Assembly (NCBI RefSeq): GCF_010672385.1
Contig: NZ_JAAHGT010000024.1
Span: forward strand, 1 to 38,257
Source of the DNA: Okeania sp. SIO2F4
GTDB lineage: Bacteria > Cyanobacteriota > Cyanobacteriia > Cyanobacteriales > Microcoleaceae
Reading direction: 5' to 3'
Length of the DNA: 38,257 bases
Made by a program: the position numbers and the translations under genes. The notes below the pieces were generated by a model, which did no database searches, had not been told where the DNA came from, and was given only the letters and a program-made list of their open reading frames with translations. Positions 26,540 to 37,200 of this stretch are shown one piece after another. How positions within the stretch are numbered: the first letter of the stretch is position 1; the number at the start of each line of letters is the position of its first letter.

Positions 26540-27319
26540 ATGAAGTTACGCAATTTACTACTCTTTACAATATCTATAGCTACCTCAATGATTCTAGCAA
26601 TATTATTTGTAGCTGAACTTTTGCGTTCTGAAAAAATAAATTATGCCTTATTTTTTGATGGAGTTGATGACTATATTCAAGTTGCCAATACTAACGTAGT
26701 AAACCAGATTGGTAGTGGAGATTTCACATTTTCTGTACTGGTTTATGCATTAGAAAGTGAACAAGTACGTCACCCTCAGATTCTCTCTAATCGCACAACC
26801 AACGGTGCAGGATTTCTGTTTGGATTTCATGGTCGTTGGAGAGGAAGTGAGAATAAGATACCTTATGTTCAACTTGATAATATTAATTGGATTGAGTATC
26901 CTAACCAACCTAACTTACTAAATAATCAATGGCATCACTTTGTTGCTCGTAAACAAGGGGATACACTAACATATTTTGAAGATGGAAAACTTGTGGCATC
27001 TTTGACAACTTCCAGAATTGGAAACTACAATCTTGCTTCCGAGCAACCTCTCTTAATTGGTTGGGATTTAGTTAATCAATCTCAGACACATTTCAAAGGT
27101 AAAATTGATGAATTAAGTATTTGGAATCGGGCATTAACTGATGCTGAAATAGATTCTAAAATGCTTTACTCTCTTCAAGGTAATGAACCAGGACTTATTG
27201 GTTACTGGCCTTTTGATGAAGGTTCTGGTAATCTTATTAGGGATAAATCAGGTAATGGTAATCATGGAACTATTTATGGTGGCGCTGTCTGGACAACTGG
27301 ATGGGTTTCAGAAATATGA
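26540..27319 (+). CDS. LamG/concanavalin-like jellyroll protein, membrane-anchored or secreted
   Basis: A 259-residue protein. Residues 8-30 (LFTISIATSMILAILFVAEL) form a signal anchor or signal peptide. From about 36 the LamG-type jellyroll is clear: ALFFDGVDDYIQVAN, FTFSVLVYALES, NNQWHHFVARKQGDTLTYF, KIDELSIWNRALTDAEI, and the closing GYWPFDEGSGN with SGNGNHGTIYGG. Such domains bind glycans or proteins at the cell surface. There is no PEP-CTERM tag, so retention would rely on the N-terminal helix. The ATG is preceded by AAGGAAC. No functional partners are adjacent; binding target unknown. Confidence 0.88.
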   Translation: MKLRNLLLFTISIATSMILAILFVAELLRSEKINYALFFDGVDDYIQVANTNVVNQIGSGDFTFSVLVYALESEQVRHPQILSNRTTNGAGFLFGFHGRWRGSENKIPYVQLDNINWIEYPNQPNLLNNQWHHFVARKQGDTLTYFEDGKLVASLTTSRIGNYNLASEQPLLIGWDLVNQSQTHFKGKIDELSIWNRALTDAEIDSKMLYSLQGNEPGLIGYWPFDEGSGNLIRDKSGNGNHGTIYGGAVWTTGWVSEI

Positions 27320-27442
27320 TGTTTGGTAAAATTATTGTAATTAAAATAGTGAACAATTAAATCACGATTATAAGTAAAATATCTAAAAATAATCGAGATT
27401 TTTGTTGCGCGATCGCTAAGTTTTTCACAGATATAAAAAAAT

Positions 27443-27889
27443 ATGGTTAATAAAATTACCGATCTAAAATTACTGTATGAAGAAGATTATTTCCTGTGGT
27501 TAGAAGAAACAATCAAACTACTAAATAATCGTCAATTAGAAAACCTAGATTATGAGAACTTAATTGAGGAGTTAGAAGCATTGGGTAGAAGTGAAAAAAG
27601 TGCTGTTGAAAGTTTTGTGACTTTAATTATTCAACATTTACTACTTTATCAATATTGGGAGGAAGAAAGATCTAATAACTCTAGGCATTGGCGTGGATAA
27701 ATTTTTGCTTTTCGGACTCAATTAGAATACAAACTCACAACAAATTTACGGAATTATTTAGCTGAAAGACTTGACTATCTTTATAGTAAAGCTAGAAAAA
27801 GCGCTCAAATTCAATCAGAACTTCAATTACCAGAAATTAACCCTTATTCTCTGGAACAGATATTGGGTGAAGATTGGCTACCAGAGTAG
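27443..27889 (+). pseudogene. DUF29-family gene with one nonsense codon
   Basis: DUF29 proteins (about 150 residues) are abundant in cyanobacteria and of unknown function. The frame begins with LLYEEDYFLWLEETIKLLNN and NLIEELEALGRSEKSAVESF, followed by HLLLYQYW and RHWRG. TAA at codon 86 (27698-27700) interrupts it, after which the same frame reads IFAFRTQLEYKLTTNLRNYL and ends GEDWLPE and stop at codon 149. The family usually has Glu after WRG (WRGEI), so a GAA-to-TAA change is likely, the same type of change as in the Uma2 gene 1.6 kb upstream. Confidence 0.85.
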
Positions 27890-27939
27890 TTATTCAACAT
27901 CTCTTCCTCTATCAATATTGGGAAGTCGAATGTAGTTAA
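27889..27939 (+). pseudogene. Fragment of a second DUF29 gene
   Basis: Directly abutting the stop of the previous frame, 16 codons read VIQHLFLYQYWEVECS and stop. This matches the central IIQHLLLYQYWEEE block of DUF29. A relic of a tandem copy. Confidence 0.6.
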
Positions 27940-27983
27940 AACTAGCTACAAATAATGTTTCTTTGATAAGTGGATGAAAAAAC

Positions 27984-28066
27984 CTAACCCCCCAACCCCC
28001 TTCCCTTGTAGGGAAGGGGGAGAAAACTCCCCTCTCAAAAGCAGGAGAGGGGTTGGGGGAGAGGTC
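27984..28066. repeat. Multi-stem C/G-rich palindrome at the mnmG 3' end
   Basis: CCCCCTTCCCTTGTAGGGAA(GGGGG) and CTCCCCTCTC...GGAGAGGGG form two hairpins enclosed by an outer CCCCAACC / GGTTGGGG stem. A widespread cyanobacterial repeat. Placed 3 bp beyond the mnmG stop, it may serve as its terminator. Confidence 0.65.
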
Positions 28067-28068
28067 TT

Positions 28069-29973
<1,905 letters not shown>

Positions 29974-30063
29974 GTTATAGTTTTGGTTTAATGTACATAT
30001 TCTTATATTAGCAATTATACTGTATAGCATTTCCCAAGCTCGTGAGGTACAGTTCTGGCGATT

Positions 30064-30126
30064 CCCCCTAACCCCCCTTCTCAAGGGGGGAACTGGAATT
30101 CCCCTTTTTCAGGGGAATTTAGGGGG
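30064..30126. repeat. CCCCCTAACCCCCC palindromic repeat upstream of mnmG
   Basis: CCCCCTAACCCCCC...TTAGGGGG outer pairing with inner CCCCCCTTCTCAAGGGGGG and TTCCCCTTTTTCAGGGGAA hairpins. A common cyanobacterial interspersed element, 90 bp upstream of the mnmG start and 165 bp upstream of the divergent ATPase gene. Confidence 0.65.
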
Positions 30127-30289
30127 ATCATAAATGTATTTCATAACTGTGCGAATTGCTGTATTTATGACTATTATTTGAAATTAAGTCAAAGCTAAAA
30201 TTAATACAAAATTCATATAAATTATGAGTGGTTATACTACTCTTAATAAGAAAAATGATTTGTCAAAATATTATAGGAGCGATCGTAAT

Positions 30290-31660
30290 ATGTCTGTATA
30301 TATAAAGCATCTTGAAGCTAAAGGAATTTATGGAATTTTTGATATAAATTTAGATTTTCATCAAGGAGTTAATGTCTTATTTGCTAAAAATGGCAAAGGG
30401 AAAACTACTTTGCTACATATTATTGCTAATTTACTCAATGAAGATTATGAAAGATTTGCCTTTATTGATTTTGATTATATTAATCTGAGGATGAGCGATA
30501 AAAATCAAGTAGAGTTAAAAAATAATAGAAATGATGAGGAGATTATATTATCTTTAGATGGAGTAGAAACAAAAAAAATTATATTTAAAAGAACTAAAGA
30601 AATTAATACAAAGCTTTTTCCCATAATTTCTGAAGTGGCTTCTACTGTGGCAGACCTCTGTAATAACATTCCAGATAAATCGTTAGAAGAACAATCAATA
30701 ACCGCTGCGCTTTCTGCTGCGGCAAAAGTACCGATAAATTACAATATTCTCAATCAATCATCAGAACAAAAATTAATAACAGCAGCTTATTTTCCTGCTT
30801 TTAGAAGTATGATAGAAGCTTGGGCATCAACAGAGGAAAAAAGTGGCAAACTAAGAGACGCTTCTGATGAAAAAAAGCAGCAACAAAAAACGAATTTTGC
30901 ACGTCAAATTTTTGGAGAATTTGTACCCTTACTTAACTATCCATCTGTTATTGAAATAGAGCAAGCATTAAACAAAGAAATTTCTCAAGCTTTTTATCAA
31001 CTAAACCAAGCACAACAAAAATATTTAGGAAACATTCTACCTCAAATATTTAATACTCTTTCCAAAAATTCAAAACCTGTAGAAGAAGACTCAAATTCAA
31101 TTCTAGAAGAAATCAAACAACTCAATAACGAACTTAAATTTCAAATGCTTGAAGACCTCCGCACTGCTGTTGAATCATTTCAAGCTGATGAAAAATCTAA
31201 AGAAACTGCTGCAAAGATTTTAATTACCTACAGAGAAGCACTGCAAAAAATATCCGATGAACAGAAAACTTACTTTCAGAATATTGAGAAATATCTAGCT
31301 GCTGTTAACTCATTTTTAGATAGTAAAGAGATAGAAATTATCTTCAAAAACTTACCAATTTTAGGAATAAATTTTCAGAATGGTATGCCTGCTATTCCTG
31401 GAATAAGTAAAGCATTATCATCAGGAGAACGTCAAATTCTAACGATGATATATGCCGCCTCTCAAATGAGCGAACAAAATATAGTTTTAATTGATGAACC
31501 TGAAATTTCTCTTCATGTTGATTGGCAACGTAAATTATTAGAAAAAATCTCTCAACAGTTAGGTGAAAAACAAATTATTGCTTGTACTCATTCTCCAGTA
31601 GTCGGAGCCGACTATGAAGACGAAATAATAATACTTGAACCTAAGATAATTCAAAATTAG
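30290..31660 (+). CDS. AriA-like ABC/SMC-type ATPase (PARIS-like defence)
   Basis: A 456-residue ATPase of the AAA_15/AAA_21 (OLD-like) group. The start chosen is the ATG at 30290, which follows AGGAG by 10 bp; the frame is open to 30224 without a ribosome-binding site. Walker A is AKNGKGKTT (32-40). A long helical middle (about 110-350, QAYQLNQAQQKYL-like coiled coil) follows, then the signature LSSGERQ (376-382), Walker B VLIDEPE with D402/E403 and the H-loop CTHSP (H434). With the downstream DUF4435-like protein it matches the AriA-AriB arrangement of PARIS, where the ATPase cages and releases the toxic nuclease on sensing phage anti-restriction proteins. The stop TAG is created by MITE A copy 4; the ancestral tail would be eight residues longer (YSYSFYNENR in place of the present end). 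Confidence 0.72.
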   Translation: MSVYIKHLEAKGIYGIFDINLDFHQGVNVLFAKNGKGKTTLLHIIANLLNEDYERFAFIDFDYINLRMSDKNQVELKNNRNDEEIILSLDGVETKKIIFKRTKEINTKLFPIISEVASTVADLCNNIPDKSLEEQSITAALSAAAKVPINYNILNQSSEQKLITAAYFPAFRSMIEAWASTEEKSGKLRDASDEKKQQQKTNFARQIFGEFVPLLNYPSVIEIEQALNKEISQAFYQLNQAQQKYLGNILPQIFNTLSKNSKPVEEDSNSILEEIKQLNNELKFQMLEDLRTAVESFQADEKSKETAAKILITYREALQKISDEQKTYFQNIEKYLAAVNSFLDSKEIEIIFKNLPILGINFQNGMPAIPGISKALSSGERQILTMIYAASQMSEQNIVLIDEPEISLHVDWQRKLLEKISQQLGEKQIIACTHSPVVGADYEDEIIILEPKIIQN

Positions 31661-31852
31661 TAAGCATTCAGCAGTCAGCTATCAGCTATCAGCTATTGTT
31701 TTTAGTGAGCGGTAAAAATTTTATTAATTGAGTCTGAGTTAAATCTTACTAAAAAAAACTATCTTCCTTGACTTGAAAGTTTGTATTCGTTTAAACTCAG
31801 CCTTTAAGAGGTATTCTTACTGAGATATGACGACTAATAGCTGAATGGTTAC
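31660..31852 (+). mobile_element. MITE family A, copy 4 (inside the PARIS-like operon)
   Basis: 193 bp beginning GTAAGCATTCAGCAGTCAGC and ending AATAGCTGAATGGTTAC. Perfect 8-bp duplication CAAAATTA at 31652-31659 and 31853-31860. Its first G completes the TAG stop of the ATPase gene. Its 5' 30 bp are identical to copy 1. Confidence 0.9.
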
Positions 31853-31887
31853 CAAAATTATTCATATAGTTTCTACAACGAAAATAG

Positions 31888-32046
31888 ATGAGTAAAATTA
31901 AAATAAAACCAGACTTAAACATTCACGAGGAAAATGTTGGCTTGAGATTAATTTCCTTTCCTGTGGAATCCTCCACAAACGCTCTCGCTCGTAATGACAG
32001 AAATATTTTTTTGCATAAATCCGATAAAAAAAAAGAGGAAGAATAA
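31888..32046 (+). CDS. Possible small ORF between the ATPase and DUF4435 genes
   Basis: A 52-codon frame starting MSKIKIKPDLNIHEENVG and ending DKKKEEE. Its ATG overlaps the ancestral ATPase stop as ATGA (31888-31891): before the MITE inserted, the ATPase frame would have ended in exactly that TGA. It ends 5 bp before the DUF4435 gene. This spacing suggests a translationally coupled small gene. Against it, the middle (hairpin GTGGAATCCTCCAC, then CTCGCTCGTAATGACAG) looks like a dispersed repeat, and I recognise no domain. Confidence 0.35.
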   Translation: MSKIKIKPDLNIHEENVGLRLISFPVESSTNALARNDRNIFLHKSDKKKEEE

Positions 32047-32051
32047 TAATA

Positions 32052-33026
32052 ATGGCAAAAGGCATTCCCAAATATACTCCAAAAGAGTATCGAAATTACT
32101 TGAGGATTAGTAGTAAAAAACATATTTTAGTTGAAGGCAAAAATGATAAATATTTTTTAGAAAGGATGTTGTCTTATCTGGCAAATGAAATAGATAAACC
32201 AGAACTAACCGAACAGGTTTTTGTAGATTCAGCAGAATCTTTAATTAAAGCTGATTCAGGAACAGGTAGTAATAAAGAAAAAGTTGAGGAAATTGCAAAT
32301 AGCGTAATCGATAAATCTTACAGTCAGAGATTTATTGCTTTTATAGACAGGGAGTTATATTTATTTGATTGGGATTATGAAAAAACTCAAATACTCCAAG
32401 ACAATTTTCCCGGACATAATATAGAAAAACGAATTATTAGAACACGAGGACATTCATTAGAAAATTATTTATTTGAACTTGATATAGTTAGTAATTTTTT
32501 CAACATAAATACAACAATACCTAATCCCCAAACAGCTACAAATTTATTTAAACAAATTTTTAAGTCCGTAATATATTCAGCTTGTACTATTGGTTTAGCT
32601 GCTACTAAAAGTAAACTGTTACAAAAAATAGAATCAGGTGTTCCTTGGAGAGATTTTATTGAGTTAACCTCTGGGGAAATAAACTTTTTATTAGAAGATT
32701 GGTTAGATTTTTTGACCGATAAACGTAATGTATCTGATAGTAAAATTTCAGAAATAAAGCAAAATTATAAAATTTATATTCAACTCATTAATCAAACATC
32801 TTTTGAAATTGTGAGATGGTTATCTCACGGTCATATTGGTTATGATTTTTTGAAAGAAGCATATATTAAATGTTTTATGGAAGTTATCAAAGAAAATGTT
32901 AGTAATATTGAGTGGATAGGAAAAGATAAGATGTTTAAACCGTTAATTAATTATTGGTTTGAGGAAATATTAAGTAATAACAGGATGTATTTTCAAGAAA
33001 TATTTGAAATGTTAGATTTATCATAA
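32052..33026 (+). CDS. AriB-like DUF4435/TOPRIM-type nuclease (PARIS-like defence)
   Basis: A 324-residue protein. The N-terminal TOPRIM-like core shows ILVEGKNDKYFLERML with E28 and D32, IAFIDRE with D99 and E101, and the DUF4435 hallmark RTRGHSLENYLF (H134, E137). The remaining helical C-terminus (about 145-324) has no motif I recognise. In PARIS, AriB is the effector released from the AriA ATPase and cleaves host tRNA to abort infection; the same role is inferred here from domain order and tandem position. The ATG at 32052 lies 5 bp after the small ORF, with GAGGAAG 12 bp upstream. Other ATPase-TOPRIM systems (OLD/Gabija-like) are the main alternative, but they usually carry the TOPRIM on the ATPase itself. 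Confidence 0.68.
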   Translation: MAKGIPKYTPKEYRNYLRISSKKHILVEGKNDKYFLERMLSYLANEIDKPELTEQVFVDSAESLIKADSGTGSNKEKVEEIANSVIDKSYSQRFIAFIDRELYLFDWDYEKTQILQDNFPGHNIEKRIIRTRGHSLENYLFELDIVSNFFNINTTIPNPQTATNLFKQIFKSVIYSACTIGLAATKSKLLQKIESGVPWRDFIELTSGEINFLLEDWLDFLTDKRNVSDSKISEIKQNYKIYIQLINQTSFEIVRWLSHGHIGYDFLKEAYIKCFMEVIKENVSNIEWIGKDKMFKPLINYWFEEILSNNRMYFQEIFEMLDLS

Positions 33027-33518
33027 AATTAGATTAAAAGTCTATTTTTACTAATTATGTTTGGAAACTTACGGTTAAGTTATAAACAAAATTTTAATAC
33101 AAAAAAATTAAGGCGATCGTCGTATTTATTAAGACTCAATAACAGAAGTGAATTTAAAGCCGAAATTAACAGCTACTAATATATATCTCCAATAATAAAA
33201 AATCAAATCAATTATCGTACTTTTATGCGTCAATTATTTTCCCCTACTGGACCGACACAGCTAAAATGGTGCCCTGCGACGGATTGCTCAATTCTTTTCA
33301 TAGTCTTAATTTAAGCCGTCTAACACACCCTACAATTTTGCACAAAATTAGCTGTCTCACGCCACTACTCCCTACTCCCTACTCCCTACTCCCTCTAACA
33401 GAAAAGAAAGTGTTAGGTATTAGGTATGAAAAAAATGAATCTTTCACTCACCGTCTTGCTGATAACAGGTGACGGATTACCTACCACCTAACACAGAAAA
33501 CAAAATCTGCTTCTAAAA
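33027..33518. other. Repeat-rich spacer between convergent genes
   Basis: No gene supported. It contains a diverged copy of the nested element of MITE A copy 1 (ATCTCCAATAATAAAAAATC near 33185), a CTCCCTACTCCCTACTCCCT run (33368-33396), and a TGTTAGGTATTAGGTA / TACCACCTAACAC pair near 33410 and 33481. Confidence 0.5.
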
Positions 33519-33869
<351 letters not shown>

Positions 33870-34083
33870 TTACACTATAAGTTTTAAGTCTACTCGTTTA
33901 TCAGGATGCCATCCTTTAATATCACCGCCAAGTGGGCCTTGTTTGTCAATAAATATACATTTATCTAGAAGGCTTTTTAATAGGCTGTCAAAATATTAAA
34001 AATACCAAAAAAATCATATACAGAATCTTAAACTTTTCTAGAATTTATCTCAAAAAGACCTTTTATCACATCACATTTTCGAT

Positions 34084-34133
34084 TATAATTATAGATTTAA
34101 TTATAAATAATAGTATCTAGAGAGGAACTACCC
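34084..34133 (+). promoter_or_regulatory. Candidate -10 and ribosome-binding site for ilvB
   Basis: TATAAT at 34084-34089 within a very AT-rich tract and GAGAGGAAC just before the GTG start. The -35 region is not convincing. Tentative. Confidence 0.3.
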
Positions 34134-35972
34134 GTGCAGTTACAGACTAAAGTAACCATCAAGCGAGCTACTGGTGCCTTTGCACTAATGGATAGTCTTA
34201 AACGTCATGGAGTCAAACATATATTTGGCTACCCAGGTGGTGCTATTTTGCCCATCTACGACGAACTTTACCGGTCAGAAGCAGCAGGAGACTTACAACA
34301 CATCCTAGTCCGACACGAACAAGGAGCCGCCCATGCCGCCGATGGATATGCCCGTGCTACTGGTAAAGTAGGTGTATGCTTTGCCACCTCAGGTCCAGGA
34401 GCAACAAACCTAGTAACAGGTATTGCTACTGCTCAGATGGACTCAATTCCCATGGTTATAGTTACAGGGCAAGTAGGCCGACCAATGATTGGCACTGATG
34501 CCTTCCAAGAAACAGACATTTATGGTATTACCCTACCCATAGTTAAACATTCCTATGTTGTCCGAGACCCTAGAGATATGGCCAGAATTGTTGCGGAAGC
34601 ATTCCATATTGCTAGTACAGGTCGTCCAGGTCCAGTCTTGATTGACGTACCCAAAGACGTAGGATTAGAAGAATTTGAGTATGAGCCAGTTGAACCTGGT
34701 TCTATCAGACTACCTGGATATCGTCCCACTACTAAAGGCAACCCTCGCCAGATTAACCAAGCGGTTAATTTAATCCGAGAAGCACGCCGTCCTCTATTGT
34801 ATATAGGCGGTGGTGCAATTTCTGCTGATGCTCATGGAGAAATTCAAGAATTAGCAGAACATTTTAATGTTCCTGTTACTACTACTCTGATGGGTAAAGG
34901 TGCTTTTAATGAACATCACCCCCTGTCAGTGGGAATGTTAGGAATGCACGGCACTGCTTATGCCAATTTTGCTGTGAGTGAGTGTGACTTGTTAATTGCT
35001 GTTGGCGCTCGTTTTGATGACCGAGTAACAGGAAAGTTAGATGAATTTGCTTGTCACGCCAAAGTAATTCATATTGATATTGATCCGGCAGAGGTAGGTA
35101 AAAACCGGACTCCTGATGTTCCTATCGTGGGAGATGTGCGTCAAGTTTTGATTGATATGCTAAGTCGTTGTCGGGAGACTGATGAACCAGTTAATTCTAA
35201 TCAAACTCAACTTTGGTTAGAACGAATTAATCGTTGGAAACAAGATTATCCGTTAGTCGCTCCTGAATATCCAGATAGTATGTCACCCCAAGAAGTGATT
35301 AATGAAGTTGGCAAAATGGCTCCAGATGCTTACTACACTACTGATGTTGGTCAGCATCAAATGTGGGCAGCCCAATTTCTGAAAAATGGTCCTCGGCAAT
35401 GGATTTCTAGTGCAGGTTTGGGTACGATGGGTTATGGGATGCCTGCTGCTATGGGTGCGAAGGTGGCATTGCCAAACCGAGAGGTGATTTGTATTGCTGG
35501 TGATGCTAGTATTCAAATGAATATTCAAGAGTTGGGTACTCTGGCGCATTATGGTATTAATGCCAAAACAGTTATTATTAACAATGGTTGGCAGGGTATG
35601 GTGCGTCAGTGGCAAGAAGCATTTTTTGGCGAGCGTTATTCTTCTTCTAATATGGAGATGGGAATGCCTGATTTTGTTAAATTGGCTGAAGCTTATGGGG
35701 TGAAGGGAATGCTGGTTTCTCGTCGGGATGAATTGAAAGAGGCGATCGCTCAAATGTTAGCTCACGACGGACCTGTTTTAATGGATGCTCGTGTAACTAA
35801 GGATGAAAATTGTTATCCAATGGTTGCTCCTGGTAAGAGTAATGCTCAAATGGTGGGGTTGCCTATTCGCAAACAGCTTGAGCAAGCGGTGGAGTTAATT
35901 ACTTGTAGCAACTGTGGATACGAAAATGTTGCTACTAATAATTTCTGCCCTGAATGTGGTAATAAATTATAA
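34134..35972 (+). CDS. ilvB: Acetolactate synthase, large (catalytic) subunit
   Basis: A 612-residue thiamine-diphosphate enzyme that condenses two pyruvates, or pyruvate with 2-ketobutyrate, in branched-chain amino acid synthesis. The N-terminus shows [18 protein letters not shown], the catalytic Glu in [15 protein letters not shown], the FAD-domain [14 protein letters not shown], and the TPP/Mg motif [12 protein letters not shown] ending [12 protein letters not shown]. It starts with GTG after GAGAGGAAC. The last 25 residues are a short zinc-ribbon-like tail, [19 protein letters not shown], with two CxxC pairs, beyond the normal end of the enzyme. I believe some cyanobacterial IlvB proteins carry it, but its role is not established. 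The regulatory subunit gene is not adjacent. Confidence 0.97.
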   Translation: MQLQTKVTIKRATGAFALMDSLKRHGVKHIFGYPGGAILPIYDELYRSEAAGDLQHILVRHEQGAAHAADGYARATGKVGVCFATSGPGATNLVTGIATAQMDSIPMVIVTGQVGRPMIGTDAFQETDIYGITLPIVKHSYVVRDPRDMARIVAEAFHIASTGRPGPVLIDVPKDVGLEEFEYEPVEPGSIRLPGYRPTTKGNPRQINQAVNLIREARRPLLYIGGGAISADAHGEIQELAEHFNVPVTTTLMGKGAFNEHHPLSVGMLGMHGTAYANFAVSECDLLIAVGARFDDRVTGKLDEFACHAKVIHIDIDPAEVGKNRTPDVPIVGDVRQVLIDMLSRCRETDEPVNSNQTQLWLERINRWKQDYPLVAPEYPDSMSPQEVINEVGKMAPDAYYTTDVGQHQMWAAQFLKNGPRQWISSAGLGTMGYGMPAAMGAKVALPNREVICIAGDASIQMNIQELGTLAHYGINAKTVIINNGWQGMVRQWQEAFFGERYSSSNMEMGMPDFVKLAEAYGVKGMLVSRRDELKEAIAQMLAHDGPVLMDARVTKDENCYPMVAPGKSNAQMVGLPIRKQLEQAVELITCSNCGYENVATNNFCPECGNKL

Positions 35973-36071
35973 TTGATTGACAAAATCTCCAGCAGAGGGA
36001 GTAGGGAGTAGGGGAGATGAGGAGTATTATTTAACGTTTCTCTTGTATTGCTTCTCCCTACTTCTTGAATC

Positions 36072-36386
36072 TTAAGTTGATACTAAAATGGAATTATCAT
36101 GTTTATAGCTCAACCTACTCTTATTCAAGATATTTATACAATCGTAAGGACTTTGAATTAAGATAGTTTCTGGATTAAGAAGTCCACTATTTCTCAGTTT
36201 TTGAATAAGAGAACTATCGTCTTTTGCTGAATCATCAAGCAAAGAAACTTGTCTATTTAAGAGTAGTTCACGGGTTGAGTTGTCTGACTCTGCATCAATT
36301 TCTAGTTGATTTAATTCTTGAGGAGAAATAACCATAATAACTCTACGTTTTTCTGGCTCTTCTGGAAGATAATTATTTGTATCCAT
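36072..36386 (-). CDS. Hypothetical protein, 104 residues
   Basis: Starts MDTNNYLPEEPEKRRVIMVI, then SPQELNQLEIDAESDNSTRE, and ends KHDNSILVST. Acidic and polar, with no signal peptide or membrane segment. The VIMVISPQELNQLEIDAES stretch looks like a strand followed by a helix. No ribosome-binding site of note and no family I recognise. Codon choice resembles its neighbours, which mildly supports coding. It lies alone between ilvB and hcp. Confidence 0.5.
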   Translation of the reverse strand: MDTNNYLPEEPEKRRVIMVISPQELNQLEIDAESDNSTRELLLNRQVSLLDDSAKDDSSLIQKLRNSGLLNPETILIQSPYDCINILNKSRLSYKHDNSILVST

Positions 36387-36908
36387 GTTTTTATTGTTGA
36401 CTTAAGTTTCTGTTACTAGGGAATTAATTTCGATATCTTGATTTTTGCTAGAGACATCATCAATGCATTGTTCACGGAAAAGAATAACGCTATTTGCATT
36501 ACTGATGGGGGAGGAGTTTTATTTTGGATAGGCTGTAAAATTTGTATTTCCAGAAACCAGTTTAGGATTGGTTGGGGTATCTTTTGCTGAACTGTTTGAG
36601 GAATTTGAAGAATGATAAAAACTACAGTGTTCTTTCATCGTAATAATACTAATTACACAAAAAATAGTAATAAAATAGCCTCAAATAGACAAAGAGAAGA
36701 TTTAACTTCAAAAAGGTATAAATACTTGAAAGCTCAGGGTATTTCTGCGGAATGTTACACAAATAGCTACTTTTATAGCCTCGAAAGTAATTAGCCTATC
36801 TAGACTAATCTTTCCCAGAAAATGCTACCCAAACAGGAATTTTTTGACCAGAATAATTTTTAAGTATTAATAGTACACTACTAATTTAGTAATTTAAGTA
36901 GATATTGC
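36387..36908. other. Mostly non-coding region
   Basis: One short plus-strand frame (36612-36794, 60 codons, MIKTTVFFHRNNTNYTKNSN) is rich in Asn/Lys/Tyr as expected for random AT-rich DNA and has no convincing ribosome-binding site, so I do not call it. Nothing else is seen up to the family B element. Confidence 0.4.
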
Positions 36909-37016
36909 TTACAGCGGTTTTCCTATACGGTAGACTAGAGTAGGGGCGAATCGCCATTCGCCCCTAGAGAGTTTTGGTTATGACGATGTGGTTTATCAAT
37001 CTAAAAAGCGCTGTAA
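36909..37016. mobile_element. MITE family B, copy 2 (108 bp)
   Basis: Ends TTACAGCGGTTTTCC and AAAAAGCGCTGTAA; interior shared, inverted, with 3916-4023 (ATTGATAAACCACATCGTCA, TAGTCTACCGTA). Central hairpin TAGGGGCGAAT / ATTCGCCCCTA. No obvious target duplication. It lies about 185 bp from the 3' end of hcp. Confidence 0.75.
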
Positions 37017-37200
37017 GTACAAATCTGCCTTTGCATATTATACTAATTTAGGCGATGTGCAAGTTTCTACGGAATAATCAGCGTTTCTGGGTCAAGAGCG
37101 GAAAGTCTGGTTCTCACAACTCCCTAAATTTCGTCGGTTGGAAAAAGTTGTACACGGCGTTAATTTGGTAAATGCTATGAATCTCTGTTCCTTATTCATC

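Noticed and set aside
29974-30084. Upstream extension of MnmG
   Set aside because: It would add 37 residues with no family similarity and runs into a palindromic repeat.
30224-30289. 22-residue upstream extension of the AriA-like ATPase
   Set aside because: No ribosome-binding site before 30224, while AGGAG precedes the ATG at 30290 and the conserved fold begins right after it.
33266-33472. 68-codon ORF between the DUF4435 gene and glnB
   Set aside because: Much of it is the CTCCCTACTCCC repeat translated; no domain or start signal.
36612-36794. 60-codon ORF in the hcp-ilvB spacer
   Set aside because: Asn/Lys/Tyr-rich as expected by chance in AT-rich DNA; no recognisable feature.
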